From the NCBI RefSeq assembly GCF_036067295.1, contig NZ_CP107954.1, positions 1,860,001 through 1,924,000 on the forward strand: a stretch of DNA of 64,000 nucleotides, given 5' to 3'. Every line of letters begins with the position of its first letter. The first letter of the stretch is position 1. Shown in pieces: positions 35,618 through 45,125 of the stretch. Origin of the DNA: Kribbella sp. NBC_00382 (GTDB lineage Bacteria; Actinomycetota; Actinomycetes; Propionibacteriales; Kribbellaceae). The notes below the pieces were generated by a model. The model saw only the letters and a list, made by a program, of their open reading frames with translations. It was not told where the DNA came from and searched no databases. A program made the position numbers and the translations under genes.

Positions 35618-37512
35618 TGGCCCACCTTCGCGGCAACGCCGACCGGGATCCACGCCTGTACGACCGTCCCCGCACCCGGCGCCGTCTGAATGTCGAGAGT
35701 GCCGCGATGGATCCGCACTCGCTCGCGCATCCCAGCGAGCCCATGCCGACTGCCCCTGCGCGCCGCCACGAGATCGAACCCGTGCCCGTCGTCCGTCACC
35801 GTCACAGCGATCCCCTCGGCGCTGACCTTCACGGCCACCACGACTCTCGTCGCCTCCGCGTGCTTCGCCACATTGGTCAACGCCTCCTGCACCAGCCGGT
35901 ACGCCGTGAGCTGGTGACCTGCAGGCGGTACGCCGGGATCGCCGTCCAACTCCAACTCGACCGAGAGCCGGTCGTGCGACACGTCCCGCACCAATTGTCT
36001 GAGCTCCGCCAGCCCCGGCTGCGGCGCCAACTGTGGATCCGGCACCCCGTCAGCATCCCGCAACGCCGACAGCAACCGGTCCAACTCGCCGAGCGCCCGT
36101 CGCCCGGTGTCGCCGATTCGCTGGAATCCCTCCAGCACGTCCCGATCCCCACGCTGCAACAGATCCGGCCCGGTCTCCGCCTGGATCACCATCAGATTGA
36201 CCGCGTGCGCAACCACATCGTGCAGGTCGCGCGCGATGTTCGAGCGCTCGGTGAGCACGACCTGCGCCGCGTCCTGCTCCTCGCTACGCCGCTCCAGCTC
36301 CGCTTCACGCGCCGCGGCAACCCGGTTCCGCCGATAGAGCCGAGCCAGTACTCCGGCAGCCACCGCCAACGCCAACGCGGCCGACAGCAGGACCGGCCAC
36401 TGGTGATCGACCATGATCTCGTACGGGAAGTTGCGCAGCCGGCCGGTGAAGCCGTCCCAGTCCAGATACCCCTTCAGCTCCGGGAAGATGAGCTTCATCT
36501 GCGAGTACCGGATCAGCTCGGCGATGACCGGCAGCGCACCCAGCACGACCGTTGCCACTGGCAAGGAAACCCTGATCTGCCGGTTGGAGGCCAATGAGTA
36601 CAGGGCGATCGCCAGCGCGCCGACCAGACTCCAACTGAACGAGGTCTGCCAGTACGCCAGCAAGGCGCCGATCGCGAGCACCACCACGGGAACGACCGGC
36701 CACTTGCGCCGTAGTACCAACGTCAGAGCCGAGAAGGCGATGGCATAGGTCATCCAGCCGGGCGCGGTCCACCACAGGCCCTTGGCGAGGTCCCGTCCGA
36801 GGTCCAGCAAGATCAAAGAGGTGGCCGCCATCGCCAGCACCGCATCGAGCGCGACCGTGGTCGGTACGAAGGCGCGAAGATCCTCGAAGCGCCCCCGGAT
36901 GCCTCGCTCGACCACCGTGCGCCTGCGTGCGAGCCGGTAGACCAGACCCAGCACGCAGACTGCGAAGAGCGCGATCGAGAGCCAGGTCGGCCACTGCAGC
37001 GCCAGGATCCGGCTGTAGCTCCCCGGAGAGAAGTCGACGGCAGTGTTCGAGTAGTCGACCGCGCCGTCATAGATGGCTGGAAAGAGCCTGTCCGCGACGA
37101 ATCCCCAGCTGACCTTGGCTGCGATGGGCAACGCGGTGATCACCGCGCCGGCCACCAGCGCCGTGACGAGTCGGCAGCGCGAGGCCAACGACCACAGGGC
37201 GAGCGCCGTCCCGGCCAGGAGTACGAAGTCGATGTCCCCGACCACGACCGAGCAGAAGGTACCGATCAGCAGCCCCACCGACGCGAGCACCGGATCCACT
37301 CGGCGGACGGCGATCAACGCGGGAGCGACCGCCAGGAACAGCTGGACCGCGAGCGATCCATGCGGCCAGCCCCCGTGCACCTTGATCAACTGCACCTGCG
37401 TGATCGCCAGCCCGATGACGGCCAGCGCGATATCGGCCTGGGTGCTCGCCAGGAAGGCTCTGAGCCGCCGCGCGCCGGTGCGCAGGCCGGCGGGCAAGGA
37501 GGGTCCTGTCAC
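35614..37512 (-). CDS. membrane sensor histidine kinase (HisKA_3 type)
   Basis: The predicted 632-residue protein has a large membrane sensor region with about ten or more helices (residues 20-400; for example ALAVIGLAITQVQLI and VPVVVLAIGALLAYW), a phosphorylation helix ERSNIARDLHDVVAHAVNLMVIQAE with the conserved His, and an HATPase domain with VQEALTNVAKHA and VTDDGHGFD. It autophosphorylates and passes phosphate to the overlapping response regulator. GTG 37512 (VTGPSLPAGLR) is the preferred start because the longer frame upstream is proline/arginine-rich; ATG 37584 is an alternative. The sensed signal is unknown. Confidence 0.9.
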   Translation of the reverse strand: MTGPSLPAGLRTGARRLRAFLASTQADIALAVIGLAITQVQLIKVHGGWPHGSLAVQLFLAVAPALIAVRRVDPVLASVGLLIGTFCSVVVGDIDFVLLAGTALALWSLASRCRLVTALVAGAVITALPIAAKVSWGFVADRLFPAIYDGAVDYSNTAVDFSPGSYSRILALQWPTWLSIALFAVCVLGLVYRLARRRTVVERGIRGRFEDLRAFVPTTVALDAVLAMAATSLILLDLGRDLAKGLWWTAPGWMTYAIAFSALTLVLRRKWPVVPVVVLAIGALLAYWQTSFSWSLVGALAIALYSLASNRQIRVSLPVATVVLGALPVIAELIRYSQMKLIFPELKGYLDWDGFTGRLRNFPYEIMVDHQWPVLLSAALALAVAAGVLARLYRRNRVAAAREAELERRSEEQDAAQVVLTERSNIARDLHDVVAHAVNLMVIQAETGPDLLQRGDRDVLEGFQRIGDTGRRALGELDRLLSALRDADGVPDPQLAPQPGLAELRQLVRDVSHDRLSVELELDGDPGVPPAGHQLTAYRLVQEALTNVAKHAEATRVVVAVKVSAEGIAVTVTDDGHGFDLVAARRGSRHGLAGMRERVRIHRGTLDIQTAPGAGTVVQAWIPVGVAAKVGQ

Positions 37513-37655
37513 CCGTCCATTCTGCGACGACGGAGGGGCCCGCGCCGTCACTCTTTGGAGTGATGGCTTGTTGCGATCGGTCATCCGTTGCGGTGAGCAA
37601 GGAGGGCTCTTGACGGCGATGTGCGGGCAGGGGTCCGGCGGCGAGGCTCGAAAAC

Positions 37656-38858
37656 ATGACCACAAGTCCCGTTCTCGAGCCGGTGAAGACCCGGAACCTG
37701 CTGCCGTACTTCGCCCTGGCGGCCGTCGCGATCGTCGCTCTCTGTGTGGCGATCTGGCCCCCGTCGTCGTCGATGTCCGACCTGCGCGTGTACTACGCGG
37801 CGGCCAAGGGCTTCGTCGACGGCGAGGACATCTACACGATCCACCACAAGTACCCGGGGATGGGCCTCGGCTTCACCTACCCGCCATTCGCGGCGATGAT
37901 CATGGCCCCGCTGGCGATCGGCCAGCACTTCGCCCGGGTACTGATGACCGTACTGTCGGCCATCTCCCTGATGACGATCGCCTTCGTCACCGTCCGCGCG
38001 GTCCGCCCGCAGTGGTCCAGGGACCGCGCTCTCACCGCCGGGCTGATCGTCGCGCCGCTGGGGCTGGCCCTCGAACCTGTACGGTCGACCTTCGGCATGG
38101 GCCAGATCAACCTGGTCCTGCTGGCGCTGCTCCTCGTCGATCTGCTCGGCCATACCCCGAAGCGGTTCCGGGGTGTGCTGATCGGTGTTGCCACCGGCAT
38201 CAAACTGACGCCGGGCATCTTCATCGTCTTCCTGCTGGTCACGAAGCGCTTCCGCGAGGCCGCTGTCGCTACCGCCGCGACCGCGGGCACCCTGCTGCTC
38301 GGCTACCTCGTGATGCCCGGCCCGACAGTAGACTTCTGGACCCGCTACATCTTCGACCCGGGCCGCCCGGGGCCGGCGCACTACATCAGCAACCAGTCGA
38401 TCCGCGGCGCGATCGCCCGGATCACCCACGGCTCGACCATGACCGCCCCGCTGTGGTTGCTCGGAGCAATGATCCTCGGTACCGCCGGCCTGCTGATCGC
38501 CCGCCGCCTGTACGCCGCAGGCCGACCGCTGGATGCCTTGGTGGCGACCGGCCTCACCGGACTGCTCGTCTCGCCGATCTCCTGGTCGAACCACTGGGTG
38601 TGGGCACTCCCCGCCGTCGCCGTGGTGTGGTCGTGGGCCGGTCGAAGCAAGGCGATGAAGGTGTTCGCCGGCGCGTGGACAGCCGTCTTCCTGGCCGGCC
38701 TGCCATGGCTCGCACCGTGGGCGCACGATCAGGAGTTCCACCACACCTTCCCACAAGCGCTGGTCGGCAACTCCTACGCCATCGCCGCAATCGCCTTCCT
38801 GGCAACAAGTCTGACCACGCTGGCCAGCCGGCCAGCCGCCGCGAAGGTGCTCGGATGA
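37656..38858 (+). CDS. GT87-type polyprenol-phosphate mannosyltransferase-like membrane protein
   Basis: The 400-residue protein has about ten membrane helices and the GT87 (DUF2029) pattern: SSMSDLRVYYAAAKGFVDGEDIYT with the catalytic Asp in the first outer loop, FTYPPFAAMIMAPLA, FGMGQINLVLLALLLVDL and a closing SPISWSNHWVWALPAVAVV. Characterised members (PimE and arabinan/mannan enzymes of mycobacteria) transfer sugars from polyprenyl-phosphate donors on the outer face of the membrane. It overlaps a second GT87 gene (ATGA at 38855-38858), indicating a pair made together. Confidence 0.88.
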   Translation: MTTSPVLEPVKTRNLLPYFALAAVAIVALCVAIWPPSSSMSDLRVYYAAAKGFVDGEDIYTIHHKYPGMGLGFTYPPFAAMIMAPLAIGQHFARVLMTVLSAISLMTIAFVTVRAVRPQWSRDRALTAGLIVAPLGLALEPVRSTFGMGQINLVLLALLLVDLLGHTPKRFRGVLIGVATGIKLTPGIFIVFLLVTKRFREAAVATAATAGTLLLGYLVMPGPTVDFWTRYIFDPGRPGPAHYISNQSIRGAIARITHGSTMTAPLWLLGAMILGTAGLLIARRLYAAGRPLDALVATGLTGLLVSPISWSNHWVWALPAVAVVWSWAGRSKAMKVFAGAWTAVFLAGLPWLAPWAHDQEFHHTFPQALVGNSYAIAAIAFLATSLTTLASRPAAAKVLG

Positions 38859-40015
38859 CGGCGCTGTTGAACCGCCGCCTCCAAATCCTGATCCTCGCAG
38901 TCATCCTCACCCCGCTGCTCTACTTCAGCTGGTCGGGCAACGTCGATCTGAACGTCTACCGCACCGGCGGCTTCGCCTACCTCCACAACATCAGCCTCTA
39001 CTCGGAAGAGTTCGGGCAACACGTCCCCTGGATCGCCCTGCCCTTCACCTATCCACCACTAGCCGCAGTGCTCTTCGTCCCGCTACATCTGCTCCCGATG
39101 CCTCTGGCCGACCTGGCCATGTGCGTCGGCAGCGCAGCGGCCCTGACAATCACGACATTGCTGGTCGCGTACCGGCTGCGCGGCTGGAACAAGCAAGCCA
39201 TCACGCTCGGCCTGGCCGCAGCCGTCGCGGCCTTCGCGTTCGAACCGATCCGGTCGACGATCGGCTTCGGACAGATCAACCTCATGCTGATGGCCCTCGT
39301 TGCGCTGGACTGTCTGCTGCCTCAGACCCGCTGGCCGCGCGGCGTTCTGGTCGGCCTCGCTGCGGCGATCAAGCTCACGCCCGCCGTGTTCGTGGTCTAT
39401 TTCCTGGTACGCCGGCAGTACCGCGAGGCAGCCGTTGCGGTGGCGACGTTCCTCGGCCTGGGCGTGCTCGGATTCGCGCTCGCGCCGACCGACTCCGCGA
39501 AGTACTGGTTCGGCGTGCTGCTCGACCCGGATCGGATCGGCGGGGCGACGTACGCCTACAACCAGAATTTCCAGGCGATCCTGCAACGCGTGATGAGCGA
39601 CGGGCCGGTCCGGTCCCTGCTGTGGCTCGGGTTGGTGGCGGCGACCGGCGTACTGGCTGCGGTGGCTGCTCGCCGGGCGCGTGCGGCAGGTGATGACGTC
39701 CTCGCGCTGCTGGCGATCGCCACCTGGGGACTGCTCGCGTCACCGGTCAGCTGGTCGCACCACTGGGTGTGGATCGTCCCGGCTGCCCTGTACTTCGTAG
39801 TGCACCGGCGCTGGTGGATGCTGGCGGCAACCATCGTGTTCGCCGTCGGCCCGCACCAGTTCCTCGACCCGGAAGGCCGCCACTGGTCTTGGCCCGAGCA
39901 GGTCCTCGGCGCCAGTTACGCAGTACTGGGTCTGGCGTTCCTGGTCACCGTCGCGCTGCCTCAGCCTTTGAACTCCGAGGCGCGGATCCGGTACACCTGC
40001 AGGTTGAGGTCGTAG
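38855..40015 (+). CDS. second GT87-type glycosyltransferase-like membrane protein
   Basis: ATG 38855 overlaps the preceding stop, giving 386 residues paralogous to the upstream protein: SGNVDLNVYRTGGFAYLHNISLYS, PFTYPPLAAVLFVPLH, IGFGQINLMLMALVALDCL and SPVSWSHHWVWIVPAALYFV. The catalytic Asp is present in VDLNVYR. The two probably add consecutive mannose or related residues to a lipoglycan or cell-wall glycan. The last 55 bp overlap the convergent acetyltransferase gene, an unusually long tail-to-tail overlap that both reading frames support. Confidence 0.87.
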   Translation: MTALLNRRLQILILAVILTPLLYFSWSGNVDLNVYRTGGFAYLHNISLYSEEFGQHVPWIALPFTYPPLAAVLFVPLHLLPMPLADLAMCVGSAAALTITTLLVAYRLRGWNKQAITLGLAAAVAAFAFEPIRSTIGFGQINLMLMALVALDCLLPQTRWPRGVLVGLAAAIKLTPAVFVVYFLVRRQYREAAVAVATFLGLGVLGFALAPTDSAKYWFGVLLDPDRIGGATYAYNQNFQAILQRVMSDGPVRSLLWLGLVAATGVLAAVAARRARAAGDDVLALLAIATWGLLASPVSWSHHWVWIVPAALYFVVHRRWWMLAATIVFAVGPHQFLDPEGRHWSWPEQVLGASYAVLGLAFLVTVALPQPLNSEARIRYTCRLRS

Positions 40016-40497
40016 TACTTGTCGGTCTCGCCGACCCACTCCATCCCGAGCCGGGACGCGGTCGCGATGGCGCGCTTGTTGTTCGGCCGGGCGACCGCGA
40101 ACAGCTCGTCGATCGAGCCCTCGTCGAACGCGTACTTCATCAGCGTCCGGCTGGCCTCGCTGGCGAACCCGTTGCCCCAGGCGCTCGGCCGCAACTGCCA
40201 GCCGATCTCCAGGTCCTCCTCGTACGGCGGCAGCAGCCGGATCAGCAGCCCGCCGACCACCTCGCCGTCGTCCTTCCGGGTCACCGCCCAGCGGCCGGCC
40301 GGTACGACGAAGTTCGGCTGGGCCTCGATCCAGGCCTGCAGGATGACCCGCATGGTCGCGGCATCGGTGACTTTGTCGATCGCCGGCGACAACCACTGAG
40401 CCACATCGGCCGAGCCGTAGATCTCCAGCGCGGCATCGGCATCGTCTTCTTCCCAGTCCCGGATCAGCAACCGGTCGGTCTGCAAGGTGAGCGTCAC
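39961..40497 (-). CDS. GNAT N-acetyltransferase (RimJ/RimL type)
   Basis: GTG 40497 gives 178 residues: LTLQTDRLLIRDWEEDDADAALEIYG opens a RimJ-like GNAT domain, with the acetyl-CoA loop RPSAWGNGFASEASRTLMKYAF and the late ARPNNKRAIATASRLGMEWVGE segment. It acetylates an amine on a protein, antibiotic or metabolite; substrate unknown. An upstream ATG would add 11 residues beyond GGCGAG, so GTG is preferred. It overlaps the GT87 gene tail to tail. Confidence 0.88.
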   Translation of the reverse strand: MTLTLQTDRLLIRDWEEDDADAALEIYGSADVAQWLSPAIDKVTDAATMRVILQAWIEAQPNFVVPAGRWAVTRKDDGEVVGGLLIRLLPPYEEDLEIGWQLRPSAWGNGFASEASRTLMKYAFDEGSIDELFAVARPNNKRAIATASRLGMEWVGETDKYYDLNLQVYRIRASEFKG

Positions 40498-40538
40498 CTC
40501 GCCAGCGTATGCGGTGACCATGAACACCAAAAGGCAGA

Positions 40539-40790
40539 AGCCCCCGGACCGGGGTGGGTCCGGGGGCTCTGGCCGGGGGCCGTCTGGGGGGACGGCGCGC
40601 CCGGCACGGCCGGAGTCGTCTGGGGGAGAGACAGACTCCGGCGGGGGCCGGAGACACCTGAGGGGGTTCAGTGTCTCCGGGCGCCGGCAGCATCCGTGGA
40701 TGCCGCCGGCCGAAGCCGGGCGCCTCGCGGGGGTTGAAGCGCCCGGAAGTCTTGGCCGATCTCTCCGGGAGCCTCGGGTGAGGCTCCCGG
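40539..40790. repeat. array of seven adjacent hairpins between the acetyltransferase and hspR
   Basis: In 252 bp, seven separate inverted repeats lie back to back: 40539-40568 (12-bp perfect stem), 40572-40605 (nested GCCGGG and GCCGTC stems), 40609-40642 (GCCGGAGTC stem), 40648-40680 (CCGGAGACAC stem), 40683-40710 (GCCGGC then GCATCC stems), 40716-40746 (CCGGGCGC stem) and 40765-40790 (11-bp perfect stem). Stem sequences differ but most begin CCGG, and five loops contain four or more G. It fills the whole gap after hspR. Tandem terminators or a structured 3' RNA are possible. Confidence 0.75.
40765..40790 (-). terminator. terminator of the dnaK-grpE-dnaJ-hspR operon
   Basis: CCGGGAGCCTC (40765-40775) and GAGGCTCCCGG (40780-40790) pair perfectly around GGGT, six bases past the hspR stop. 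It is the first of the hairpin array reached by the operon transcript. Confidence 0.75.
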
Positions 40791-40796
40791 GGAGGA

Positions 40797-41255
40797 TCAG
40801 CGTTGGCCCAGCTCGAGGGGCTGGGTGCGGATCCAGCGGGTGGTGGTCTGCTGGCGGCCCATGGCGATCACGTCGCCGGCCGGTCCCGCCGAGAAGACCC
40901 GGCTGCGCTGGGTCTGCTGGCGGGAGACGCCGACGCCACGCTGGACCTCGGCGAGGAGCTGGTTCACCCGGTGGCGCAGGCCCTCGACCTCCGACTGGAG
41001 CTCGAGGATGTGCCGGATCCCCGCCAGGTTCACCCCCTCCTCCTGGGAGAGGTGCTGCACGTACCGCAGCTTCGCCACGTCGTACGCCGAGTACCGCCGC
41101 CCGCGCCCACTCGCCCGGCTCGGCGTCACGAGCCCGAGCCGGTCGTACTGCCGCAAGGTCTGCGGGTGCATGCCGGCCAGTTGGGCCGCCACCGAGATCA
41201 CGTAGATCGGGGTGCGGTCGTCCCAGGTCGGCACCTGGCTGAACGGGATGCCCAT
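40797..41255 (-). CDS. hspR: heat-shock repressor HspR (MerR family)
   Basis: The 152-residue protein has the MerR helix-turn-helix at residues about 15-85: IYVISVAAQLAGMHPQTLRQYDRLGLVTPSRASGRGRRYSAYDVAKLRYVQHLSQEEGVN, identical in style to HspR of Streptomyces and Mycobacterium, followed by a leucine-rich coiled coil (VEGLRHRVNQLLAEV) and a basic tail. HspR binds HAIR sites with DnaK as co-repressor. Its ATG overlaps the dnaJ stop (ATGA), completing the classic four-gene operon. Three HAIR sites in this window (clpB, dnaK twice) are its expected targets. Confidence 0.96.
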   Translation of the reverse strand: MGIPFSQVPTWDDRTPIYVISVAAQLAGMHPQTLRQYDRLGLVTPSRASGRGRRYSAYDVAKLRYVQHLSQEEGVNLAGIRHILELQSEVEGLRHRVNQLLAEVQRGVGVSRQQTQRSRVFSAGPAGDVIAMGRQQTTTRWIRTQPLELGQR

Positions 41256-42430
41256 CAGGAACTCCCGAACAACCCGGCGCGCAGATCAGGCTGGGCCGAA
41301 GCGGTGTTGAACTCCTGCAGCTTCTCGCGCTGCTCGTCGGTCAACTCGTGCGGCACCTGCACCTCGATGGTCAGCAACAGGTCGCCCTTCGACCCGTCCC
41401 GGCGGACCGATCCCTTGCCGCGAACGCGCAACTTGCTGCCGTTCGCAGTACCGGCCGGGATCCGGACCGTCACCGGCAGGCCGTCGAGCGTCGGGACCTT
41501 GATCTCGGCGCCCAGCGCGGCCTCGGTGAAGCTCACCGGCACCGCCAGGGTCAGGTGCTCACCCTGCCGGCCGAAGATCCGGTGCGCCTTGACGTGCACG
41601 CTCACGTAGAGATCCCCTGCGGGTCCCCCACGCTCGCCTGCGGCGCCCTTGCCCTTGAGCCGGATCCGCTGACCGTCCTGCACGCCCGCGGGGATGCGGA
41701 CCTGCATGGTCTTGCTCGACTGGCCGCGGCCGGAGCCGTGGCAGGTCTCGCAGGGCTGGTCGACAACCAGGCCACGACCCTTGCACTCGGTGCACGGCTC
41801 GGTCATCGCGAACACGCCACCCTGGACCGAGGTCTGCATGCCCGTGCCTTCGCACTTCAGGCAGACCTTCGGCACGGTCCCGTACTTCGCCCCGGTGCCG
41901 CGGCACGTCTTGCAGGGCTCGTCGCTGGTCATCCGGAGCGCGACGGTGACACCGTTGACGGCCTCGGCGAACTCGATCGTCGCCTCGGTCTCGATGTCGG
42001 CGCCACGCCTCGGGCGGGCCGTCGAGGTGGTGGTCGTCGTGCGGCCACCACCACCGAACATGCCGCCCAGGATGTCGCCGAGACCGCCGCCGCTGTTGGT
42101 CTGGCCGGAGCGGTTGAACAGGTCGCCGACGTCGAAGCCGAATCCCTGTCCGCCACCCTGACCGGCGCCACCCGGCATCCGGAAGCCACCACTGCCGAAC
42201 AGCCGGCGGGCCTCGTCGTACTCCTTGCGCTTCTTGGCGTCCCCGACGACGTCGTACGCCTCGGAGACCTCCTTGAACTTGGCCTCGGCCGACGCGTCCC
42301 CGGCGTTGGAGTCCGGGTGGTACTTGCGCGCCAGCTTGCGGTAGGACTTCTTGATCTCGTCCTGCTCAGCCGTCTTGGAGACGCCGAGAACCTTGTAGAA
42401 GTCCTTCTCCAACCAGTCTTTCGTACTCAT
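41255..42430 (-). CDS. dnaJ: chaperone DnaJ (Hsp40, type I)
   Basis: The 391-residue co-chaperone has a J domain (about 8-75) with HPD in YHPDSN, a Gly/Phe-rich region (about 78-140), four zinc-binding repeats (CKTCRGTG, CLKCEGTG, CTECKGRG, CETCHGSG) at about 175-245, and two C-terminal substrate-binding domains. It stimulates DnaK ATPase and delivers substrates. GAGGAGG precedes the ATG. It is the DnaJ1-type copy linked to hspR. Confidence 0.96.
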   Translation of the reverse strand: MSTKDWLEKDFYKVLGVSKTAEQDEIKKSYRKLARKYHPDSNAGDASAEAKFKEVSEAYDVVGDAKKRKEYDEARRLFGSGGFRMPGGAGQGGGQGFGFDVGDLFNRSGQTNSGGGLGDILGGMFGGGGRTTTTTSTARPRRGADIETEATIEFAEAVNGVTVALRMTSDEPCKTCRGTGAKYGTVPKVCLKCEGTGMQTSVQGGVFAMTEPCTECKGRGLVVDQPCETCHGSGRGQSSKTMQVRIPAGVQDGQRIRLKGKGAAGERGGPAGDLYVSVHVKAHRIFGRQGEHLTLAVPVSFTEAALGAEIKVPTLDGLPVTVRIPAGTANGSKLRVRGKGSVRRDGSKGDLLLTIEVQVPHELTDEQREKLQEFNTASAQPDLRAGLFGSS

Positions 42431-42459
42431 CGACGCCCCACCTCCTCGCTAAGAATGCC

Positions 42460-43149
42460 TTACTCCGTTGGCTTGCCGGCCTCGTCAGCATCGGCCTGGT
42501 CGGCCGGGAGCTGCTCGGTCGGTTCGGAGACCGCGACCCGGGCCGCGCGCAGGATCCGCTCGCCGAGGCGGTACCCCGGTTGCATCACCAGCGTCGCGGT
42601 CGGACCGTCGACCTCGTCGGAATAGTTGTGCAGCAGGGCCTCGTGGATCCGCGGGTCGAAGGCGTCCCCGATCTCGCCGTACTTCGTCAGGCCGAGCTTC
42701 TCGGTGACTCGCTCGACCGACTCGGCGACGGCCTTGAAGGCGCCTTCGAGTTCACCCGCCTCGCGGGCCCGGCCGATGTCGTCCAGCGTCTGCAGCAGTT
42801 CGGTCAGCACCGAGCCGATGACCAGCTCGCGGTTCGTCTCCCGGTCCCGGTCGACCCGGCGCTTGTAGTTCACGTACTCCGCCTGCAGTCGCTGCAGGTC
42901 GGCCGTACGCTCGGCAAGCGCCTCGGTCAGCAGGGCTTCCTGGGCCGACGGGCCGGCGATCAGGTCGGACGGATCACGCGGCGGCTGGGCGCCCGGCGTA
43001 CCGGGCATCCCTGCTGCCGCGCCACCGGCGGGGGCGGCTGATTGCTCAGCCGGCTCCCGCAGGTTGCCCGTCTCCGGGTCGATCCGGCGCTTGTCCCGGA
43101 CGACGGGGTCACCGTCGCCGAACTCGCTGCCTGGGTCGCGATCGGTCAC
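42460..43149 (-). CDS. grpE: nucleotide exchange factor GrpE
   Basis: The 229-residue protein has a long charged N-terminal region, a coiled coil beginning [15 protein letters not shown] sequence ([24 protein letters not shown]) and the GrpE beta domain with [43 protein letters not shown]. It releases ADP from DnaK. GTG 43149 overlaps the dnaK stop (GTGA). The N-terminal extension is longer than in E. coli, as is normal in actinobacteria. Confidence 0.95.
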   Translation of the reverse strand: MTDRDPGSEFGDGDPVVRDKRRIDPETGNLREPAEQSAAPAGGAAAGMPGTPGAQPPRDPSDLIAGPSAQEALLTEALAERTADLQRLQAEYVNYKRRVDRDRETNRELVIGSVLTELLQTLDDIGRAREAGELEGAFKAVAESVERVTEKLGLTKYGEIGDAFDPRIHEALLHNYSDEVDGPTATLVMQPGYRLGERILRAARVAVSEPTEQLPADQADADEAGKPTE

Positions 43150-45032
43150 TTGTCGTCCTCAGCCTGAGAAGATCCACTCTGCTTGTCCTGCGGACGCTCG
43201 TCGTCGACGATCTCGGCGTCGACGACACCGTCGTCGTCGTTGCTGCTGGAGTTGCTGTCGTCCGAGGACGCGCTCTCGTCGGACCCGCCGGCCGCCTGGG
43301 CGTTCGCGTACATCGCGGCACCCATCTTCTGGCTGGACTGGGACAGCTTCTCCGAGGCCGCCTTGATGGCCGCGTCGTCGGTGCCCTCGAGCGCCTTCTT
43401 CAGCTCCGCGACGCCGTCCTTGACCTCGGTCTTGACGTCGTCGGGGATCTTGTCCTCGTTCTCCTGCAGGAACTTCTCGGTCTGGTAGACCAAGCCCTCG
43501 GACTGGTTACGGGACTCGACCGCCTCGCGGCGCTGCCGGTCCTCCTCGGCGTACTGCTCGGCGTCGCGGACCATCTGGTCGATGTCGGTCTTCGGCAGCG
43601 CGGAGCCACCGGTCACCGTCATCCGCTGCTCCTTGCCGGTGGCCAGGTCCTTGGCATTGACGTGCACGATGCCGTTCGCGTCGATGTCGAAGGTGACCTC
43701 GATCTGCGGCACGTTGCGCGGCGCCGGCGGCAGGCCGGTCAGCTCGAAGTTGCCGAGCGACTTGTTGTCGCGGGCCATCTCGCGCTCGCCCTGGTAGACC
43801 TGGATCATCACCGACGGCTGGTTGTCCTCGGCGGTGGTGAAGATCTCCGAACCCTTGGTCGGGATCGTCGTGTTCCGCTCGATGATCTTGGTGAAGACGC
43901 CGCCCTTGGTCTCGATGCCCAGGCTCAGCGGGGTCACGTCGAGCAGCAGGACGTCCTTGACCTCACCCTTCAGCACACCGGCCTGCAGGCTGGCGCCGAC
44001 GGCGACGACCTCGTCCGGGTTGACGCCCTTGTTCGGGTCCTTGCCACCGGTCAGTTCCTTGACCAGCTCGGCCACCGCGGGCATCCGGGTGGAGCCACCG
44101 ACGAGGATGACGTGGTCGACCTTCGACACGTCCACGCCGGCGTCCTTGATGACGGCCTTGAACGGCGCGCGGGCGCGCTCGAGCAGGTCGTTCGTGAGCT
44201 TCTGGAACTCGGCCCGGGAGAGCTTCTCCTCCAGGTGCAGCGGGCCGGAGTCGGTCAGGCTCAGGTACGGAAGGTGGATGCTCGTCTCGGCGGCGCTGGA
44301 GAGCTCGATCTTGGCCTTCTCAGCGGCCTCCTGCAGACGCTGCATGGCCATCTTGTCGCCGGACAGGTCGGTGCCGTTCTTGTTCTTGAACTGCTTCACC
44401 AGCCAGTCGACGATGCGCAGGTCCCAGTCGTCACCACCGAGGTGGTTGTCACCACTGGTGGCCTTCACCTCGAAGACACCGTCGCCGATCTCGAGCAGCG
44501 ACACGTCGAAGGTGCCGCCACCGAGGTCGAAGACCAGGATGGTCTGCTCGGTGCCCTTGTCCAGGCCGTACGCCAGCGCCGCCGCGGTGGGCTCGTTGAC
44601 GATCCGGTGCACGTTCAGCCCGGCGATCTCGCCGGCCTCCTTGGTCGCCTGGCGCTGCGCGTCGGAGAAGTAGGCCGGCACGGTGATGACCGCGTCCGTG
44701 ACCTGCTCCCCGAGGTACGCCTCGGCGTCCCGCTTCAGCTTCTGCAGCACGAAGGCGCTGATCTGCTGCGGGGTGAACTTCTTGCCGTCGATGCTGACCG
44801 ACCAGTCCTCGCCCATGTGACGCTTGACGGACCGGATGGTGCGGTCGACGTTCGTGGTGGCCTGGCGCTTGGCCACCTCGCCGACCAGGACCTCGCCGTT
44901 CTTGGCGAAGGCCACGACCGAGGGCGTCGTGCGCGCTCCCTCGGCGTTGGGGATGACGGTGGGCTCGCCACCTTCCAGTACGGCGATGACGGAGTTCGTC
45001 GTACCGAGATCGATACCGACCGCGCGGGCCAT
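43146..45032 (-). CDS. dnaK: chaperone DnaK (Hsp70)
   Basis: ATG 45032 ([22 protein letters not shown]) follows a GGAGG site and gives 628 residues. The ATPase domain has the three Hsp70 signatures ([37 protein letters not shown]); the substrate-binding domain follows [14 protein letters not shown]; the lid ends in a Ser/Asp-rich tail finishing near [10 protein letters not shown]. First gene of the dnaK-grpE-dnaJ-hspR operon. Two HAIR sites upstream make it an HspR target; DnaK itself acts as HspR co-repressor, closing a feedback loop. Confidence 0.97.
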   Translation of the reverse strand: MARAVGIDLGTTNSVIAVLEGGEPTVIPNAEGARTTPSVVAFAKNGEVLVGEVAKRQATTNVDRTIRSVKRHMGEDWSVSIDGKKFTPQQISAFVLQKLKRDAEAYLGEQVTDAVITVPAYFSDAQRQATKEAGEIAGLNVHRIVNEPTAAALAYGLDKGTEQTILVFDLGGGTFDVSLLEIGDGVFEVKATSGDNHLGGDDWDLRIVDWLVKQFKNKNGTDLSGDKMAMQRLQEAAEKAKIELSSAAETSIHLPYLSLTDSGPLHLEEKLSRAEFQKLTNDLLERARAPFKAVIKDAGVDVSKVDHVILVGGSTRMPAVAELVKELTGGKDPNKGVNPDEVVAVGASLQAGVLKGEVKDVLLLDVTPLSLGIETKGGVFTKIIERNTTIPTKGSEIFTTAEDNQPSVMIQVYQGEREMARDNKSLGNFELTGLPPAPRNVPQIEVTFDIDANGIVHVNAKDLATGKEQRMTVTGGSALPKTDIDQMVRDAEQYAEEDRQRREAVESRNQSEGLVYQTEKFLQENEDKIPDDVKTEVKDGVAELKKALEGTDDAAIKAASEKLSQSSQKMGAAMYANAQAAGGSDESASSDDSNSSSNDDDGVVDAEIVDDERPQDKQSGSSQAEDDK

Positions 45033-45050
45033 GTGTGCTACCTCCACGAA

Positions 45051-45071
45051 GTTGAGTGATACAGACTCAAG
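45051..45071. promoter_or_regulatory. HAIR element 1 of the dnaK operon
   Basis: GTTGAGT, seven bases, ACTCAAG: 13 of 14 positions of the HAIR consensus, 19 bp upstream of the dnaK start and close to its ribosome-binding site. Confidence 0.88.
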
Positions 45072-45125
45072 TTTGCCTCCCGGCCTGTCCGGATTCAAAT
45101 CGGACCGAGGGTCCAGATCCGCAGA

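Noticed and set aside
43662..45059. Rightward open frame of 465 codons opposite dnaK
   Set aside because: Complement of DnaK codons; no domain, and dnaK is unmistakable.
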